From Dicaeum eximium (taxonomy: Eukaryota; Chordata; Aves; Passeriformes; Dicaeidae): DNA of 64,000 nt. Position 1 is the first letter of the stretch. The number at the start of each line of letters is the position of its first letter. Location of the stretch: NCBI GenBank assembly GCA_013396995.1, contig VWZP01003839.1, positions 1,945,342 through 2,009,341 of the forward strand. The letters are read 5' to 3'. The notes under the pieces were generated by a model that saw only the letters and a list, made by a program, of their open reading frames with translations, was not told the origin of the DNA and ran no database searches. Made by a program: the position numbers and the translations under genes. Positions 26,984-40,825 of the stretch are shown here, piece after piece.

Positions 26984-27186
26984 TTTTACTCTTTAAAGCT
27001 TGGAGAAGAAAACAAAACTGGATAAAACTCGTGAGATTTATACTATGCTCATTAAAGCTCTAAATAGGGTAAGGCTTAAACATTTTTTGTTTTCTTACTC
27101 TTTTGAGCATGCAGAAAAAAATAAAACTGGATAAAACTCATATGAATTATACCATGATTATTAAAGCTCTAACTAAGTCAAGGCTT
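26984..27186. repeat. Local tandem duplication, period 109 bp
   Basis: AAAACTGGATAAAACTC at 27014 recurs at 27123, and the homology continues through ATTAAAGCTCTAA to AAGGCTT (27071-27077 versus 27180-27186). The flanking TTACTCTTT versus TTACTCTTTTGAG suggests that the duplicated unit starts near 26984. Two imperfect copies. Confidence 0.75.
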
Positions 27187-28284
27187 CAGTCATGACTTCA
27201 GTAATTAAGTACTAATCATAATGGCCATAAAAAGGAGGGAAGAAACTATTTTCCCAACCATTTTTTCACATACTTTAAAGCGGCAAGATCATTTTCACTC
27301 AAATTCTCATAAAAATATAGCCTCTGGGAACAAGTTGAATTCTTAGTCCAAAAGGCTTTGGAATGATTGACAGAATTGACATGATCCATTCTTCATAAAA
27401 TAATATGAAACAGTACTCACAGGCCCTATAAGTACATCCACCTAGAGCAGGTTAAACCTCTCTATTTTTAATTATGACTGTCAGCTAAGCAAACAGAACA
27501 GTGAAATTAAAGCCTGAAAACTGATCTTTTCACCAGCTGTAACCTGAGAATGAGCTTAACTGTGTACTTCAATCAAACGTTGCATAATGGAGCACATATT
27601 GAAGCTGAAGCACTATTTTAGGTTAGTTATTTTATTTATGCATTACAGGATAAATATTGATTCTGGCTAGACTCCTGTGACATGAGAACAACTTAAAATG
27701 AAGTCTTTAAAGAATATGGATCGTAGAACAGACCAAAGTAGCATTTAGCCATGTGTCCTATGTACAAGTGTGGACAATATTCACAGAATATCCAGTATTT
27801 AGTGATAATTACTCAAAATTGTTTCCTAGTCTCCAACCTGTCACCTAAAGACATCTTGACTCTGGATGTTCTTATATTTCACAGCCCTCTGAGAATTTAT
27901 CTTCTGTGAGGCTGTTGCTGCTCTTTGAAAGCTCCTTATCATTTAAGGCAGTGTCCTGCAGTGGGTTTTGCTTGAACTGGTTACATACATTTAGAATGTA
28001 TCAAGAGCTACTACTTCTCTTTCTAGCATGGCAGATCTTCATTTATATAATGCTTCTAGTGATAAAATACGAGTTCAAATAAAACACCAGCTCCGATTGT
28101 TAGTTCACCATTTAAAATACTGACATACGGATCATTGCTTACAGAATATAAACATTTTAGTTTACCTCTGATAAAAAAGTACTGCTGATACACTTGCCCA
28201 TCTTTGTATATGGAACCTGCCATAGCCCTTCCATGCCAACCAGGAGTATTTTATTTTCCTAAAATGGCAATAAAATGATGACTA

Positions 28285-28350
28285 GCTCATAGGATGGGTT
28301 GGGTTGGAAGGGGACTTTAATGATCATCTAGTCCAACTCCCAAGTTATTC
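28285..28350 (-). mobile_element. CR1 LINE 3' tail fragment
   Basis: GGATGGGTTGGGTTGGAAGG followed by GATCATCTAGTCCAACTCCC is the reverse complement of the well-known conserved CR1 3' end. The element lies on the minus strand with its 3' end to the left. Sequence to the right is no longer recognisable. Confidence 0.8.
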
Positions 28351-29213
28351 AGGCTATTCATACTTTTTAGGAAAAGGCAGATGTCTGAAAAAGCACAAGG
28401 AACACTTTTCTTAGGAGTCTGTTAATGTGCTTCCTTTACCACACTGACCCAGAGATCTGACCCTCAATGACACTGCAATGAGTGTGCATTTTATCAGTCA
28501 TCAAATCTCTTTTCAGGACCCTGTCAGCATGCTGATATTTCTGCTGTCTTGCCCCTTCTTCTGGACCCTCTGTCTCTTGATCTGCATACCCAGGCCAAAG
28601 CTCTGGTGTTGCTGAAGTAAACTAAAAAGACCATCAACAGAGAGTCCTACACTGTTTGTCACACATGGGTATTCTGAATCTCCTCCCTCAGTGTGTATGA
28701 AAAACACCCACATTCTTCCAAGGTTAGTCAGCCACGTTATCATAGTCACTTACAGGCAAAATATGAAGCTGAATTTCCCATAATTATCTCATGTTCAATG
28801 ACCGTGTCAGAGGCCACGTTAACAGTGATGAAATTGGAATAAACGAGATATGATACATGTTAGCTGTCCTTTGAGTTGTCATTAAAAACAGATTCCTTTC
28901 TATTTCCTCTGGAGCCTATGAGTTTCTAAGCAGAGTGTGTCAGTGAGATAGTTTTTAAGTGACTCAGTTGCAGCTCATTTAGGATTGTTTTCTGTGAAGG
29001 ACTGTGAAAGGCTGCCCTTTCCCTTACTTGAGAAGGCCCCTTCAAGATAAGAAATACTCACTGGTAGAAATAACCCATAAATAGGTAACCTGTGCCTTCC
29101 TCTGCTGCCCATGATTGTTAACAATCAATGGGGAATTTAGAAAGCAAAAGGGAAGACAAAGGAACAGAAAAGTCTGAAACAGTTTTAGCTGGTGTATTGA
29201 AAAACATCACTGA
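28351..29213. other. Intergenic, nothing recognised
   Basis: No exon, RNA gene or repeat recognised between the CR1 tail and the sulfotransferase exon relic. Confidence 0.5.
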
Positions 29214-29352
29214 TTGCTGCTGACAGACCTGGCCTTTACCTACGTGGGGACTGCCTACGCCACAATGCCTTGCACTTCTGAAGTATTCAAAGGTATGAGG
29301 TCCTCTGAAGCTTTAAGAGATGATGTTATCCTAGCAAGCTTTACTAAATCAG
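29214..29352 (+). pseudogene. SULT6B1-like exon 1 relic (copy D)
   Basis: The translated segment contains LAFTYVGTAYATMPCTSEVF and then SSEALRDDVILASFTKSD. This aligns with the end of exon 1 of the two better-preserved copies in this window (LFSYKGILYPTNACSPEVF ... SFEARSDDIILAGYPKSG). It is clearly a sulfotransferase 6B exon, but dead. The PAPS-binding loop PKSG reads TKSD, the donor GT after TCAG is now AT, and a TGA lies immediately upstream in frame (29211-29213). I found no exons 2-7 of this copy before the next gene. It is a solitary remnant of the most upstream, and perhaps oldest, tandem copy. Confidence 0.8.
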
Positions 29353-32300
29353 ATATGTTTTCTTGCTGCACAAAGGGAGTTGTCATAATAATGCTGATAA
29401 TCAGAACAGGCATTACAGTAGCAAAAATAGTAACCACAGTTACAAAAACAATCCTAATAATAGTAATTCCTACTAATAATATAATTAGGATGTTGCACTT
29501 ACAACTATGAATATTTATTTCATGTCTTATTTGAGATGAATGAGAAAGGACAGTGATATTCATACTTGCATACTTCATACTTGGTAAAATTTAAAAATTA
29601 TACCATAAACTTTGGTGTAAATCTGTCTAATTCATTTTCTTGTGTATTACTGTATGTTGTAGACTTTTTCCTTCCTATAAACTATATCCTACATAAAGGG
29701 ATGTGAATAATGCTTTCTTTTTGCATTAAATCTTACACTGTCAATAAGGATTTTTTGTAAGTGGTATTAGTGACTGGAGGAAGCTTTTTGAGGAAAAGCA
29801 TAGTTTGGAAATGGAGGAAGTGTACAAGGGGCTCTTAGTAGCAAGCATTCCATGTTAAAATATGATTGATGTGTGTTGTAAAACCTGAGAGATAAAGCAG
29901 AGCTGTTAAAGCAATTGTTTCTTGAACAATAATCATGGTACACAGGACAAAATTCAATGTTCCAGATAAGTGTAGTTAATATTTGGACTACAGCCACATT
30001 TATACTATCTACAGTGTCTGTATCAGATGTTAATGCTAAATGTAAGACCTTTGTCATACTGAGAAGGTGTTAATTTTTTATACAGTATTATAATTAGTCA
30101 CATATGGAGGAATCTAACAGCACTGCTTCATTTTATATCTTCCTAACAGAATATTAAATTTCCACTTTTATTAATGAATTCATCAGTCCCTTTACAGCAG
30201 TGAAGTATATTTTTCACCTAGAGACCTCTCTAAAAACTATCAATTCAGGTCACTTTTTGGCAAAAATATTTCTACCACAGTTAAGCTTTCATACAATTAT
30301 ACTTCAAATAAATTGAAATTTTGTATTGACTTAATTGAAACGTGAATTAAATTTACATTAAACACTGCTAAGAAAGAAGCTCATAACCGATTAGTAGCTC
30401 AATCTGTCAAAAGCATAGTTATCTTCTTAAAGGCAGAATGTCAACCTTTGTCTTCATAGCTTCGGGTAATATTGATACATATCTAGAAGCAGGAGTTGCT
30501 CTGTAAATTCTGTCAGGCCACGTGCTTCTTTGCAAATTTCTCCCTCACCCTGCAACCTGATAGTATTCAAGTCTGGGGGAAAAGGATATTTTTTGCATTT
30601 CTTCCTCTTCCACAGTGTGCTTGTACTTGGTATGTGTCACCTGAGCTGGAGATCACTCTGCTTTTACCCAAGTCAAGAGGTACTAAAGGTCAGTGAGAAC
30701 TCAGATGGGAAGTGTGGCACTTAAGACCTAATTAGAATCATTTTCCCACGGTACAATCTGGTCTGTGTATAATAAGGCCTTCATTAAGGAGTTGTGCTCT
30801 TTAACATGAAATTCTTTGTATGATACAGTAATCATTCTTATCTGTGTCTCTTTCAGGTAAAATCCATTCATAACCTTAAATATGTCACTAGTTAATCGAA
30901 GAAAAGGGTGATCCAGCAAAGCTAGTCTCAATGGTCTCTGGTCAGTGGCCTCACTCCTTCCTGAGGCTTGGAAGGACCCCAGTTACCAAGTAGCTTCTGC
31001 TGCTGGTCATGAGACAGACTAAGTGTGGGAACAGCACTGGAATAAATGAGGAGTGAAAAATAATATACTAACTTGGCACTCTACACTAGCAGGAGCATTT
31101 TTGTTGTCTTGTTGCACTGACTTTTAGATCTCGGTAATTCTGATTGAGTCTGCACCTACAGCTGTTATAAAATTGCTATATAAAATTGGAAACACAGTTT
31201 TCAAGCCATGTGGTGAGATAGATTTGAAACTGGAGTGGCCCCAGGTATTTATGCTATCTTACTGTCATAAAGGACTCTTCCATTACTGGCTGAAAGAGAA
31301 AAGCCTGGACGACTGAACTTCAAAAACAGTTCCTCAGTGCTATCCCTGGTACATCAAGGAAAATATAATCAGTTTAAGAACACTGTAAAACAGGATGGTA
31401 AAAGCTGTGAGTATTTAGGAGTTTTCCCATTAAATACCTGCATCATTCTTCAAAGGCAGCAACTTTGGGGTTACTATGAAGCAGAAAAGCCATAAATGTT
31501 GGCAGAAAATTACTTGAATGAGATAAATTGCTCACTTGGAAAGAGACATAAATCTTGTCTTTTCCAAATGATATGTGGAAATATATTTCATGGAAAGATT
31601 AGTGAGTCTGGTGAGCTGTGCTACTGCTGACTATTTTTATCTTGTTTAAATGTAAAATCCCTTCAACTTTATACAGTGAAGCAAATCTCCATATAGGGAT
31701 GGACTAAGGGAATATAGAAAGAAAGATGAAAGATCATGCTAGGACCAAAAAGGTGAATGGTGAAGATGAGGGAGTCTTGAAATGAAGAAATAAGTAATGT
31801 GAAATAGAAAGAAGGGAGAAAGTTTCATGGCTTTGTGTCTGTGTTTTTCCTGAGATCAAAGGGTACTGTATATTTTGAATAACTCTAAGCTATAAAAGTT
31901 AATCAGATTGGAGATTTGAAGAGACAGTTGTCTAGTATCAGGTACATCAAGTGGAATACAAACACCCTTTCCTCCTCTAGGAATTAATCTGGAGGTATTG
32001 AATGGAATCTAATTGGAAAAGGTGATAGCCAAGTAATCCTGCTGGACCTCAAACTAACTGATGAAATGAATCAAACCTGCTGACCTATGAGAAAAGAAGA
32101 GTAAATAATGAAGAGATTTTTTAAAAAGTGTGTTTTTAATTTTTTTTTAACTTTATGGTGAACATTTGACATTTGGCCCATGATGAACTCACCTGAGCAG
32201 AGTTCCTCAGCAGAGCATTCCTGGGAGACAGGCCAAGATCCAAGCAGGCACATAAATGGACTCACTGCTTGGCTCCGGGCATTGCCTGGACACTGCAGAG

Positions 32301-34027
32301 GAATTTCAGCTATTCTAGCAGATATATCTTTGCAGAAATAATCTTCTGTATTTATTAGCAATGGGTTTCCTCAGGAAGAAAATAAAGTGCAGGAATCTTG
32401 CACTTCTTAATGATGAGATGCTGCATGAAGCTGGGGAGGACAGATGGATGGTTGCGAAGTACCTGTATTCGGACTTGAAAAATCCGATTGTGTGGCTACC
32501 AGAAGACATATTGGGAAGCCAGATACAGTAGCTTTGTTAGCCTGTGTCTTACAGGGTTTGAATTGCCTGTTTAGCATCAGCTTCACCCCTGAAGAAGTGG
32601 TTAGATGTCTTTGTATTGCAGTCTCCATGTGGTTCTCCTAGAAAAAATTGTTTGCTAAGGCTCAGTGCTGCACAAACACTGGAGTGAGCTTGGGTTTGTT
32701 GGAGGTGATGCTACCAAGACAGCTATGCTGCTAAGTTTACTCTGGAGGCAGCAGAAAATCAGTTATCACACAGTGGTGACACCAGAGAGTGGTTAACCAG
32801 GTATTTCAAAAGAAGAGATGCTCAAAGTCTTGTTTCCCTCTCTGTTCCTTTACATCAGCTCCAGTGTCCTGCTCCCTCTTCTCCATACCCTATAAGGGTA
32901 GGAAGGAGTGGATGCAAAGCTCTATGTCCCCCTCCCAGCTTTGCTTCCAGCCCTTGTCTTTCTCTGCAACACAACATATGGAGCTCAGTTGGATCCCTTG
33001 GTGCTTCAGAGGGCAGCAGGAGGTGAAAGAATTGGTAGCTCATGGGCCAAGATCATTTGTTGTTATTGGTCATGCCCATGCCTTCCCAGTAGCTCAGCAA
33101 TTAGCATTGAATTAGCCCACAGGCCATTAGCTGTCAATTCTTCTTTAAACTTTTTAAAGCATTAATTAACAGTGCTATGACCGGAACTCAATAAAAGCAA
33201 ACGTGCTGAGAAAAATCAGAGAAAAACACTTTATAGTTATTTTTGCATGATTTTCTGGTCATAATACCATATTTGAATAAAACTAAATGTCTTTGATAAT
33301 TCAAGTGGAAAAAACCCCAGTTCAAATAATGTCTTCAGAAAAGAAATTAAATTATCTTCTCTCTGTGAACACACTTAATTTTCACCTTATGCTTAAGAGT
33401 CAAGTTGCAGGAATACACCCACTGATGTCTCATGTGCTCTACTGAGCAAGTTGCATTGATAATCCTGATTTATGCATTCAAATTCATATACTGAAAATTA
33501 AAATTCCTTTTCATTTTGCAAAGAATGTGGCAGGACTAATTATTTTAATGCATCTGGATGACCTGTTTCAAATGCCTCTTTAATCAGCTTAATTTAGCAT
33601 ACTTTACATTTGCATTTTATATTCAGCCTCATTTGTATTGCCACATTACAGTTTGAGTGATATAATTACTTCTGTACTTAAGGCTCCAGAGCTTTGATTA
33701 TTTGAGGGGCACAGACCACAATGGAATTAATGACAGGTTTGAAGCTAGCAAGACAGTGCATTAGCAAGAATCAGAAAGTCTTCCATAACATCAGTGAGTG
33801 TTTTGTGACATTCTTCTTTGCTCCTTCCTCCCCTTCCTCTTTTAATGTCAGGTTGTAGAGATACAAAATGTGGCAACAGAAGATTTCTTGATGTTACTGG
33901 CTTGGCTCTGCACATTTATTTATGAAGTTCGAGCCAGAGACTTCCAACTTTTAAAATAAATTTTACCAATATAGTTGGGAAAGATCAGATAAAATAAACA
34001 AGCAAGGAAATAAATTTATTTTGGTGT
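29353..34027. other. Intergenic, no exon recognised
   Basis: Searched by eye for exon signatures of sulfotransferase copies (THL, RNPKD, WNKY, RKG) and found none. AT-rich and mostly unique-looking. Confidence 0.5.
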
Positions 34028-34614
34028 GTCAGGGTTAAACCCCAGCCAGCAACTAAGTACCACACAACTTCTCACTCAGCTCCTCACCCTCCCCTTCCAC
34101 TGGTAGCATGGGAAGGAGAATCATATAAGGTTAAACTTGTATGTTGAGATAAGAGCAATTTAATAATTGAAATATATTATAAGAAAAATTAATATTATTC
34201 AGAGTAACTAATAATTATTCTGAACAGAAAAAGAGAATAATGCCCAACAGAAACAAGAGCTGCACAACACAATTTCTCACCACCCACTGACCAGTGCCCA
34301 TTCCATCCCTGAGCAGTGATCGGCCCCTCCTGGCCAACTCCCCCCAGTTCATTTACTGGGCACAGCACTCCATGGGCTATGGAATATCCCTTTGGCCAGC
34401 CTGGGTCAGCTGTCCTGGCTGTGCTTCCTCCCAGCTCCTTGTGCACTGCTGGCTGGCAGAGCATGGGAAACTGAAAAGTCCTTGACTTGGGGTGGGCACT
34501 AATAGCAACAACTAAAACATCAGTGTGTTACTACATTATTCTCACTCTGAATCCAAAACACAGCACTCCACCAGGTACTAGGAAGAAAATTAACTCTGTA
34601 ATCCCTGAGACCAG
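34028..34614 (+). mobile_element. Solitary ERV LTR (passerine type)
   Basis: About 590 bp starting TGTCAGGGTTAAACCCCAGC. It carries AACTAAGTACCACACAACTT, then further on GGGTCAGCTGTCCTGGCTGT, GCAACAACTAAAACATCAG and, near the end, TAGGAAGAAAATTAACTCTG. These landmarks match a common songbird endogenous-retrovirus LTR family as I remember it. No internal viral region flanks it, so it is a solo LTR. Its right end is approximate. It shares several blocks with the LTR at 48568. Confidence 0.75.
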
Positions 34615-35862
34615 ATGATGGTTTGGGGAGTTTATTATCATATATCTGACATCTTTAGGTTAGTATAAGATTATTTCTCCAGCACTGTGTGTCATGACAT
34701 TCTCTGTATTTACTGGCTTGTTCTTTTATATTATCTTGTGTAGTATTAACAGGAGGGACAGGGCAGTTAGCCATTACAACTTTGGCAACTAGCTAATACA
34801 TCAATAGAGATGATGAAAGCTGTGGAAAATTGTTTATTTCCTACCTTGTTCCAGAGAGGGGATTACAAGAATGGAAACTCTCCAGAGACAGCAAAGCTGA
34901 GCCAAAAAAAAAGCTGTTGAGAGGAAAGTTTAGAAGACACATGGGAAATTTTGGGTAGAAGAAAGACAGAGCAGAGCATGCTTCTGTAGGCAATCTATAG
35001 TGGACCAATCTGATCTTGTGACAAGCTTTGATCTGGTCAGGGAAGGTGACCAGCATGAAAAATACTCTACTATTCAAGATGAAAAGAAAAGATGAAGGAG
35101 GATCCTAGAAAATTTTACAGCAGGTTAGTTCTCTACCCCAAAGAGATTTTTAGAGAAGTCAAGAAAATCAACCTTGATCTGGTACTGAGGATTAGTTATT
35201 TTTCATCTCTGTTTCACTACTTTCTATATTGTCAAGTCAACATTAGTAGTATCATGCAGGCTGGTACATAATTTGTTTAGTGGCAGTTGTTTCATACCTG
35301 TCATGTGCAATTATGAAAGACTGTTCCTCTGCATTTCTTTATGTGCCTATACCCCCAGACAGCAGCCCCTGCCAGTCTTCAAAAGGTTCTCCTGCACTGA
35401 TCATTTTGATGGGTCATCTTCCCACCAGGACACTGGGTCTGAAGCTCCACTGGAACAGCCATGGAAGGGTCCTGTACAGGGTCCAGTCCCTTTTCAAGAG
35501 TCCTTAACTTGTGTTCCTCTCTGCTTGAGCTCCTCTGAGCTTGTGGAGACGGGCCCTTGATGAGCTGATTTCATGTGAGTATTGGGCAGGCTACTGTTTA
35601 TATTCCTCTGTCATTGCTTTGCTGTACTCCTCTGTGGGTGTGCAGCCAGCTTGTGCCACGTAACCTAAAACATCCTACCACACTGGGCTCTATTTGAAGG
35701 CTTTGGTTCTCCTCTGATCAGATACACACTAAATTATTCAAAGGGGAAAACGCCACATATGGTATTTCCATTATAGAGCAAATTTTACTTTAAGCCCCGC
35801 CTTTCATGGACTCAATCACAGAAGCCCAGGGCATATCACTACCCCTACAGGCTTTTCTTTCT

Positions 35863-35936
<74 letters not shown>

Positions 35937-38386
35937 GCAGATGAATGACTGGGGGAGTTTTAAGGTACCTTCTTGAATGGATCAATCTTAATGGAACTAT
36001 CTAAAAACTGGGTAGGTTATTTTAGAGGACTAATTTATGGAAACCTTCTCCAGAGTTTTACTGAGATAAATGAAAATCCTGGAAATAATTATAAAAACAC
36101 ACCTCTTCTTATTTAGCACTTGGGAGCACATGTTTTGTGGCTTTCATTTTTTGAGGTTGTTTCATTTAACAGGGAATGGATCTGCATAAGCAGATCTATC
36201 CACTATGTAAGGGCCAGCTGGCACTGTCCTGTAGCTGTCACAGAAATGCCACCAGCCTCCTTCTGCAAAGCTCCACAATCAGGAAAGACCACGTCTGGTA
36301 AGCCTGGGAAGTCAGAAACCTTCAGAGAAACTCTGGTGGCTTGAACAACAAATACCATTAATCTGGAGATAATCAAATCCTTTAATCTGTTTTTAATCTG
36401 TTTTTAACCTCTGTATTTTTAAAGCTGTTTCTTAGAAATTTTAAATCAAGTGATGCTTTCTTGTCAGTCTCTGGGTTCACTATTTAGCAGGATCAGAGGG
36501 TCTTGTATCACATGGAGGGCTCCTCCCATCTCTCAGCTCAGGTCATGGCAGATGGCTGTATCAAAGGCTCACATTACTAAATTTTGATCCTGCTTCTTTT
36601 TTTTGTCAAGAAATTTAACTCCCCTCAAAATCTCTCCTCATGACTTATGTCTTCTAATTGTTTTTTCCTGCACAAATACAGGTTTTGGCTTTTTTTTTTT
36701 CTGGCTCCTAAGGATAAAATATGCTTCCCAGGAATAATTGGCCTGACTGCCCTCTCTTGCAAAAATACACCGGAAATCCTCTGGAATATTTTTTTTAATT
36801 TTGGATACCCTACTCCAACACTATGTTATTGCATGAAATTACACAAATTATTTTCAGGCCATTTTCCCTCTTTTTCCACCCTTAGGGAAGACTGTCCCAA
36901 CTAATTATTTTTTTTTTGCCAGCAGGTAAAAATACCAATTAAACATATTTTATTATCTTCAGTCCATGACAGTTTAATGCCAAGGAAAGGTAAGGAAGAA
37001 AAATTAAGTAAGCTGCTTTTTGGTTTGCTGGGATGGCTAGTTTCACATCAAGAATCAGCAAAAGTGCCATTTCATAGGACAGCAGTTTTTAGGTGAAGTT
37101 TTAGCTGAAATGGTGAAGGTGGTGTGAGCTGGCTGCCCTTTGGCACACATGCCATTCCTCACATGGATCGGGTCATATAATATCCGCTTGTTTTAGATTA
37201 TGCCTGCACAGAGGTAGTCTTTCTATATTGACACCATTTTACAGAAAAAAGGGAGATGAAGGGAAAAGCAAAAGATTTTATATGGACTGGAAAAAATAGG
37301 TGTAAAAATGTAGGGCTAGATCATCCCATGAGCACTGCATTATGCCTCAGGGACCAGGAAGTCCTGAGGGAATCCCTTTGAATCCCTCAGGGAGAGCAAA
37401 TAGCAAAAGCATGCAGGTATGTAGTTGCTGGTCCTCTTCCTTCCAGTGCCCAACAGGCAGCAGTCCAAAGGTGGAGATAGGAAAGGATGGCATGTAAATT
37501 CTTGGCATAAATTTTGGGGGAAACTATTTTCTCATTTTTTGTGGCCTATCTATCCTTTTACCACACACTTAAATATTGAACCTGAGCCTAAAGCCAGTTG
37601 TTTTACTGGGGTCAATGCAGTCATCTGAAGTGCACAATAAACACTAATCACTGTAGCTGAGGTTATATTATTACCAACTCCCTAAGGACTGATCAGTTGT
37701 TAAACAACGATTGAGCTCATCAAAGAAATGTATAAATGAGTGATTTTCGTGTAACCACCAGAAAAACAGACTTCTGTAGTGCAGTCTGATGAGTGGCCAA
37801 AGAGTGCATGAGCCCCTGTGCCCACCTGTGCACCAGCTGCAGGCAGCAGTCAGTCACACTCACAGGACTGTCCACAGCTCAGTCTCTGTGCCCTGAACAT
37901 TTTCTCCCCCAAACCCAATGCATTTTATCTAAATTTGGTGAGAATGGTGAGTGGTATAATAGAGGGAAAAGGAAAAAAAAANCCTGCAGTGAATATTAGA
38001 AAGAGATTAACTGCCTTGAGGATCTGCAATTAATGTCATTCTATTTTGTTATATTCTGTTTATAAACTCTGTGTTGTAATCACAGACTTTCTGACATGAT
38101 GTTTAGAAGTTATCTAACCCTTTATCCTAGAATGCAATTGAATATGGCTGCTTATTGTCTTTGTTAATGTTCAACTTCTATTGATTTCAAAGGTTCATAT
38201 TGCATAAGGTCTTTGACTGCAGCTGCATATTTCTTCACAGGTCCAGACAGAGGTAAAGTATTGTTTATAGGGTCAAGAAAAAAACCCAAACCAAGCACCC
38301 ATTAAATGACAATCTGTGGGTTTCTCCTTCTACATAGCATTTCACACCATGACAGAGCCTGTGTGTGAGAGAGAGAGAGAAGAAGA
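34615..38386. other. Intergenic / 5' flank of sulfotransferase copy A
   Basis: No exon recognised. Contains the (TTG)25 microsatellite, several A/T runs and one N at 37982 after an A-run. The last 150 bp before the copy A start contain TTGTTTATAGGGTCAAG (FOXA-like plus nuclear-receptor half-site, about 38259-38275), which is only suggestive. Confidence 0.5.
35863..35937. repeat. (TTG)25 perfect microsatellite
   Basis: 25 uninterrupted copies of TTG (75 bp). Such a long perfect array is likely to be length-polymorphic. Confidence 0.95.
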
Positions 38387-38588
38387 ATGGAGAAGTCCAG
38401 GAAAATATTTATTGATACTGTAGATAAGGCAATGGCAGCTGCCAGCGTAATGCATCGTGATGAACTGCTTTTCTCTTACAAGGGAATTCTCTACCCTACC
38501 AATGCTTGCAGTCCTGAAGTATTCAAAGCCTTGGAGTCCTTTGAAGCCAGAAGTGATGATATCATTTTGGCAGGATACCCTAAATCCG
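38387..38588 (+). pseudogene. Copy A exon 1
   Basis: 202 bp. ATG at 38387 with a strong context (A at -3, G at +4). Encodes MEKSRKIFIDTVDKAM through SFEARSDDIILAGYPKS. Ends in phase 1 at TCCG before a GTGAAT donor. The upstream ATG at 38349 is out of frame. Confidence 0.88.
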
Positions 38589-40027
38589 GTGAATATATTT
38601 TAATTTTTTTCATAAACAAGGTTCTGTAATAGCAAGTAACAAGGTTTGTACTGAATATATGCAATATATATGATATGATACATTATATTATATATTGTGC
38701 TAAATAATAGTATTTAGAATATTCAGAAAATTTTGTAAAACTTATTTCATTTTCAAAAAGCACAAGAAATTAATAATTAATATTTTCTATGAGAAGTTTC
38801 CCAAAAAACTGAGAAAAACAATCTGATTTTCTTTTCTATAGCATATAAAGGTTTTTGTTACCTTTACTTTTCATAGTTATGAAGTTAAATGCTCAAATTG
38901 GAGAGAATCAAAATACAGGTTTTTATACCAGAGGTAACTAGATCTCTTGATATTACACAGTCTGCTCCCACATTTATGTTTGTAAAGTTACGAGCTTTAT
39001 ATTTTTACAATGGAGCTTTTGGTACCTTCAAATGGTGAATATTTTTTAGTTTATTTTACACAGATATCAGGGAATAGCTATCGAAAATATTTTTGTAGTT
39101 CTTGAAGTGATTACAGTGTTCTTTAATTATTGGGAAATACAGAGGAGATCTTTGCTAGGGTTGCAAGTTTACCCTACATATTTGCTCCTTCTGCCTGGAA
39201 GCACTGGTCCACATGAAAGCCAAAGGTTTGGATTAGATGTGCCTCATATACACTTTAATCTAGCTGTTTCTCTCTTCCAGCAATTGGTTCACCCTGCCTT
39301 ACAGTAGATAGTCACAGCTGACAGGATTGAGAAGTTTTTGCTTTTTTTCATTGTATTTTCTTTCTGAAGAAATGTTATGCACTTGAATGAGCAGTTGTTA
39401 AGACTGCAGGGAGAAAGATGTAGGCATCCAGTGTCCAGCAGTCAAGAAATGGTAAATGAGAGATGGGAGATCTATGCAGGCTCTTTGTCATCTTTTGAAT
39501 AAAAAGACAATAAATGTGTATAGGAAATGTCACTTCATAGAGTTTTTTCCTATTGTTAAAGAAAATGAATGCACAATTTTCAGATCTAGTTCTGCTCCTG
39601 TGTAAGTACTGTGACCCATCTTTCTTCCTAAAACAATCCAGCACACCAGAAAACACTTAATACATTAGGTTTTAAAGTACAAGTTTATCACCCCAGTCTC
39701 TCATATATTTGTCACAATAAAATGTATTACATTAATGCAGGTTTTCCTAGTTGAATCTTAGTGGTTCTTTTCCCTTATTAGTTAGTTCACAATATACAAG
39801 CTAATTTATGGTGTACTGAACTGTTCAAGTTGGAGAAATATGTCCTTGTGAGGAGGAAAGGTAGGACCCTGGGAGGTGATTGACCAGACAGTCAGCTGTG
39901 ATGGTATCACATGAAAGGAGGCCAAGTAACTCACCTGGTTGTACTACCACCTCTTGACTTCCCTGGTAAATCCATTTCTGTCCATTCTAAAAGTTTTACA
40001 AGCACTTCTGTATTTTTCTTCTTTCAG

Positions 40028-40164
40028 GCACAAACTGGCTAAGTCAAATCATAACTGACCTGATAGCCATATCCCAAAAGAAAACACCAGGTGGGGAAAG
40101 CAGTGTGAATGCTGAAGAGCAAGTATTCCCCTACCTTGAAGTTGGAAATGCTGACAAATATGAG
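40028..40164 (+). pseudogene. Copy A exon 2
   Basis: 137 bp after a CTTTCAG acceptor. Completes the PAPS loop as GTNWLSQIITDL and ends with GNADKYE, phase 0, at a GTGGGA donor. Confidence 0.87.
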
Positions 40165-40825
40165 GTGGGAACAGAATATGTATGCAAATTATCAACATTA
40201 TGTGCTTCAAATACTGAATATATGATGTATGAACTGTTCCATTGTTTGATAAGAACTTTACCATTTCTCTTTGTGTGGCATCTGGTCAGGATTAATCTCA
40301 TCTGGACTGACAAATACTGAGGATAAATGAACACTTCAGTGGGAGTGAGAGGAGCACATACCCATGAGATACATAAGAACTTCAGAAATTCAATACAGCA
40401 GCTTTTGTATTTAAGAAGAGCTTCATGAAGTGTCAAATAATGAAATATTAGCTTTTGTCTCTTTTAGTAGCTATTCCTCCTCATCCCCTCTCTCAGTCCT
40501 TGAGATGCTTCAGCTTTCACATATAGCTAATCTGTACTCTACCTCTAGATTTGATCCCTTGTCTAACAGAACTGAAGAGAATTATCACCGAAGAGAGCTA
40601 ATCATGGATAGTCTTTTTCCAATTATTCATGGGCCTTTGAAGATTAGAGCTACTCAGAGCAGCCCACTAATATCCCAGGGCAACACTCACAAAAAACCCC
40701 AAAAAACCACTTCTATTAGCCAAGAGCTGTTGATCAATTTATCAAGGCAACATTGTAGCATAGACTGATAAAAAGAATACTTGTACTAACTGAACTGTCA
40801 ACTTGCCTCCTTCCAATTCTGCAAG

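Noticed and set aside
38349..38386. ATG at 38349 as an alternative start for copy A
   Set aside because: It is 38 bp upstream and out of frame with the sulfotransferase reading frame. 38387 has the better context and matches the family's start.
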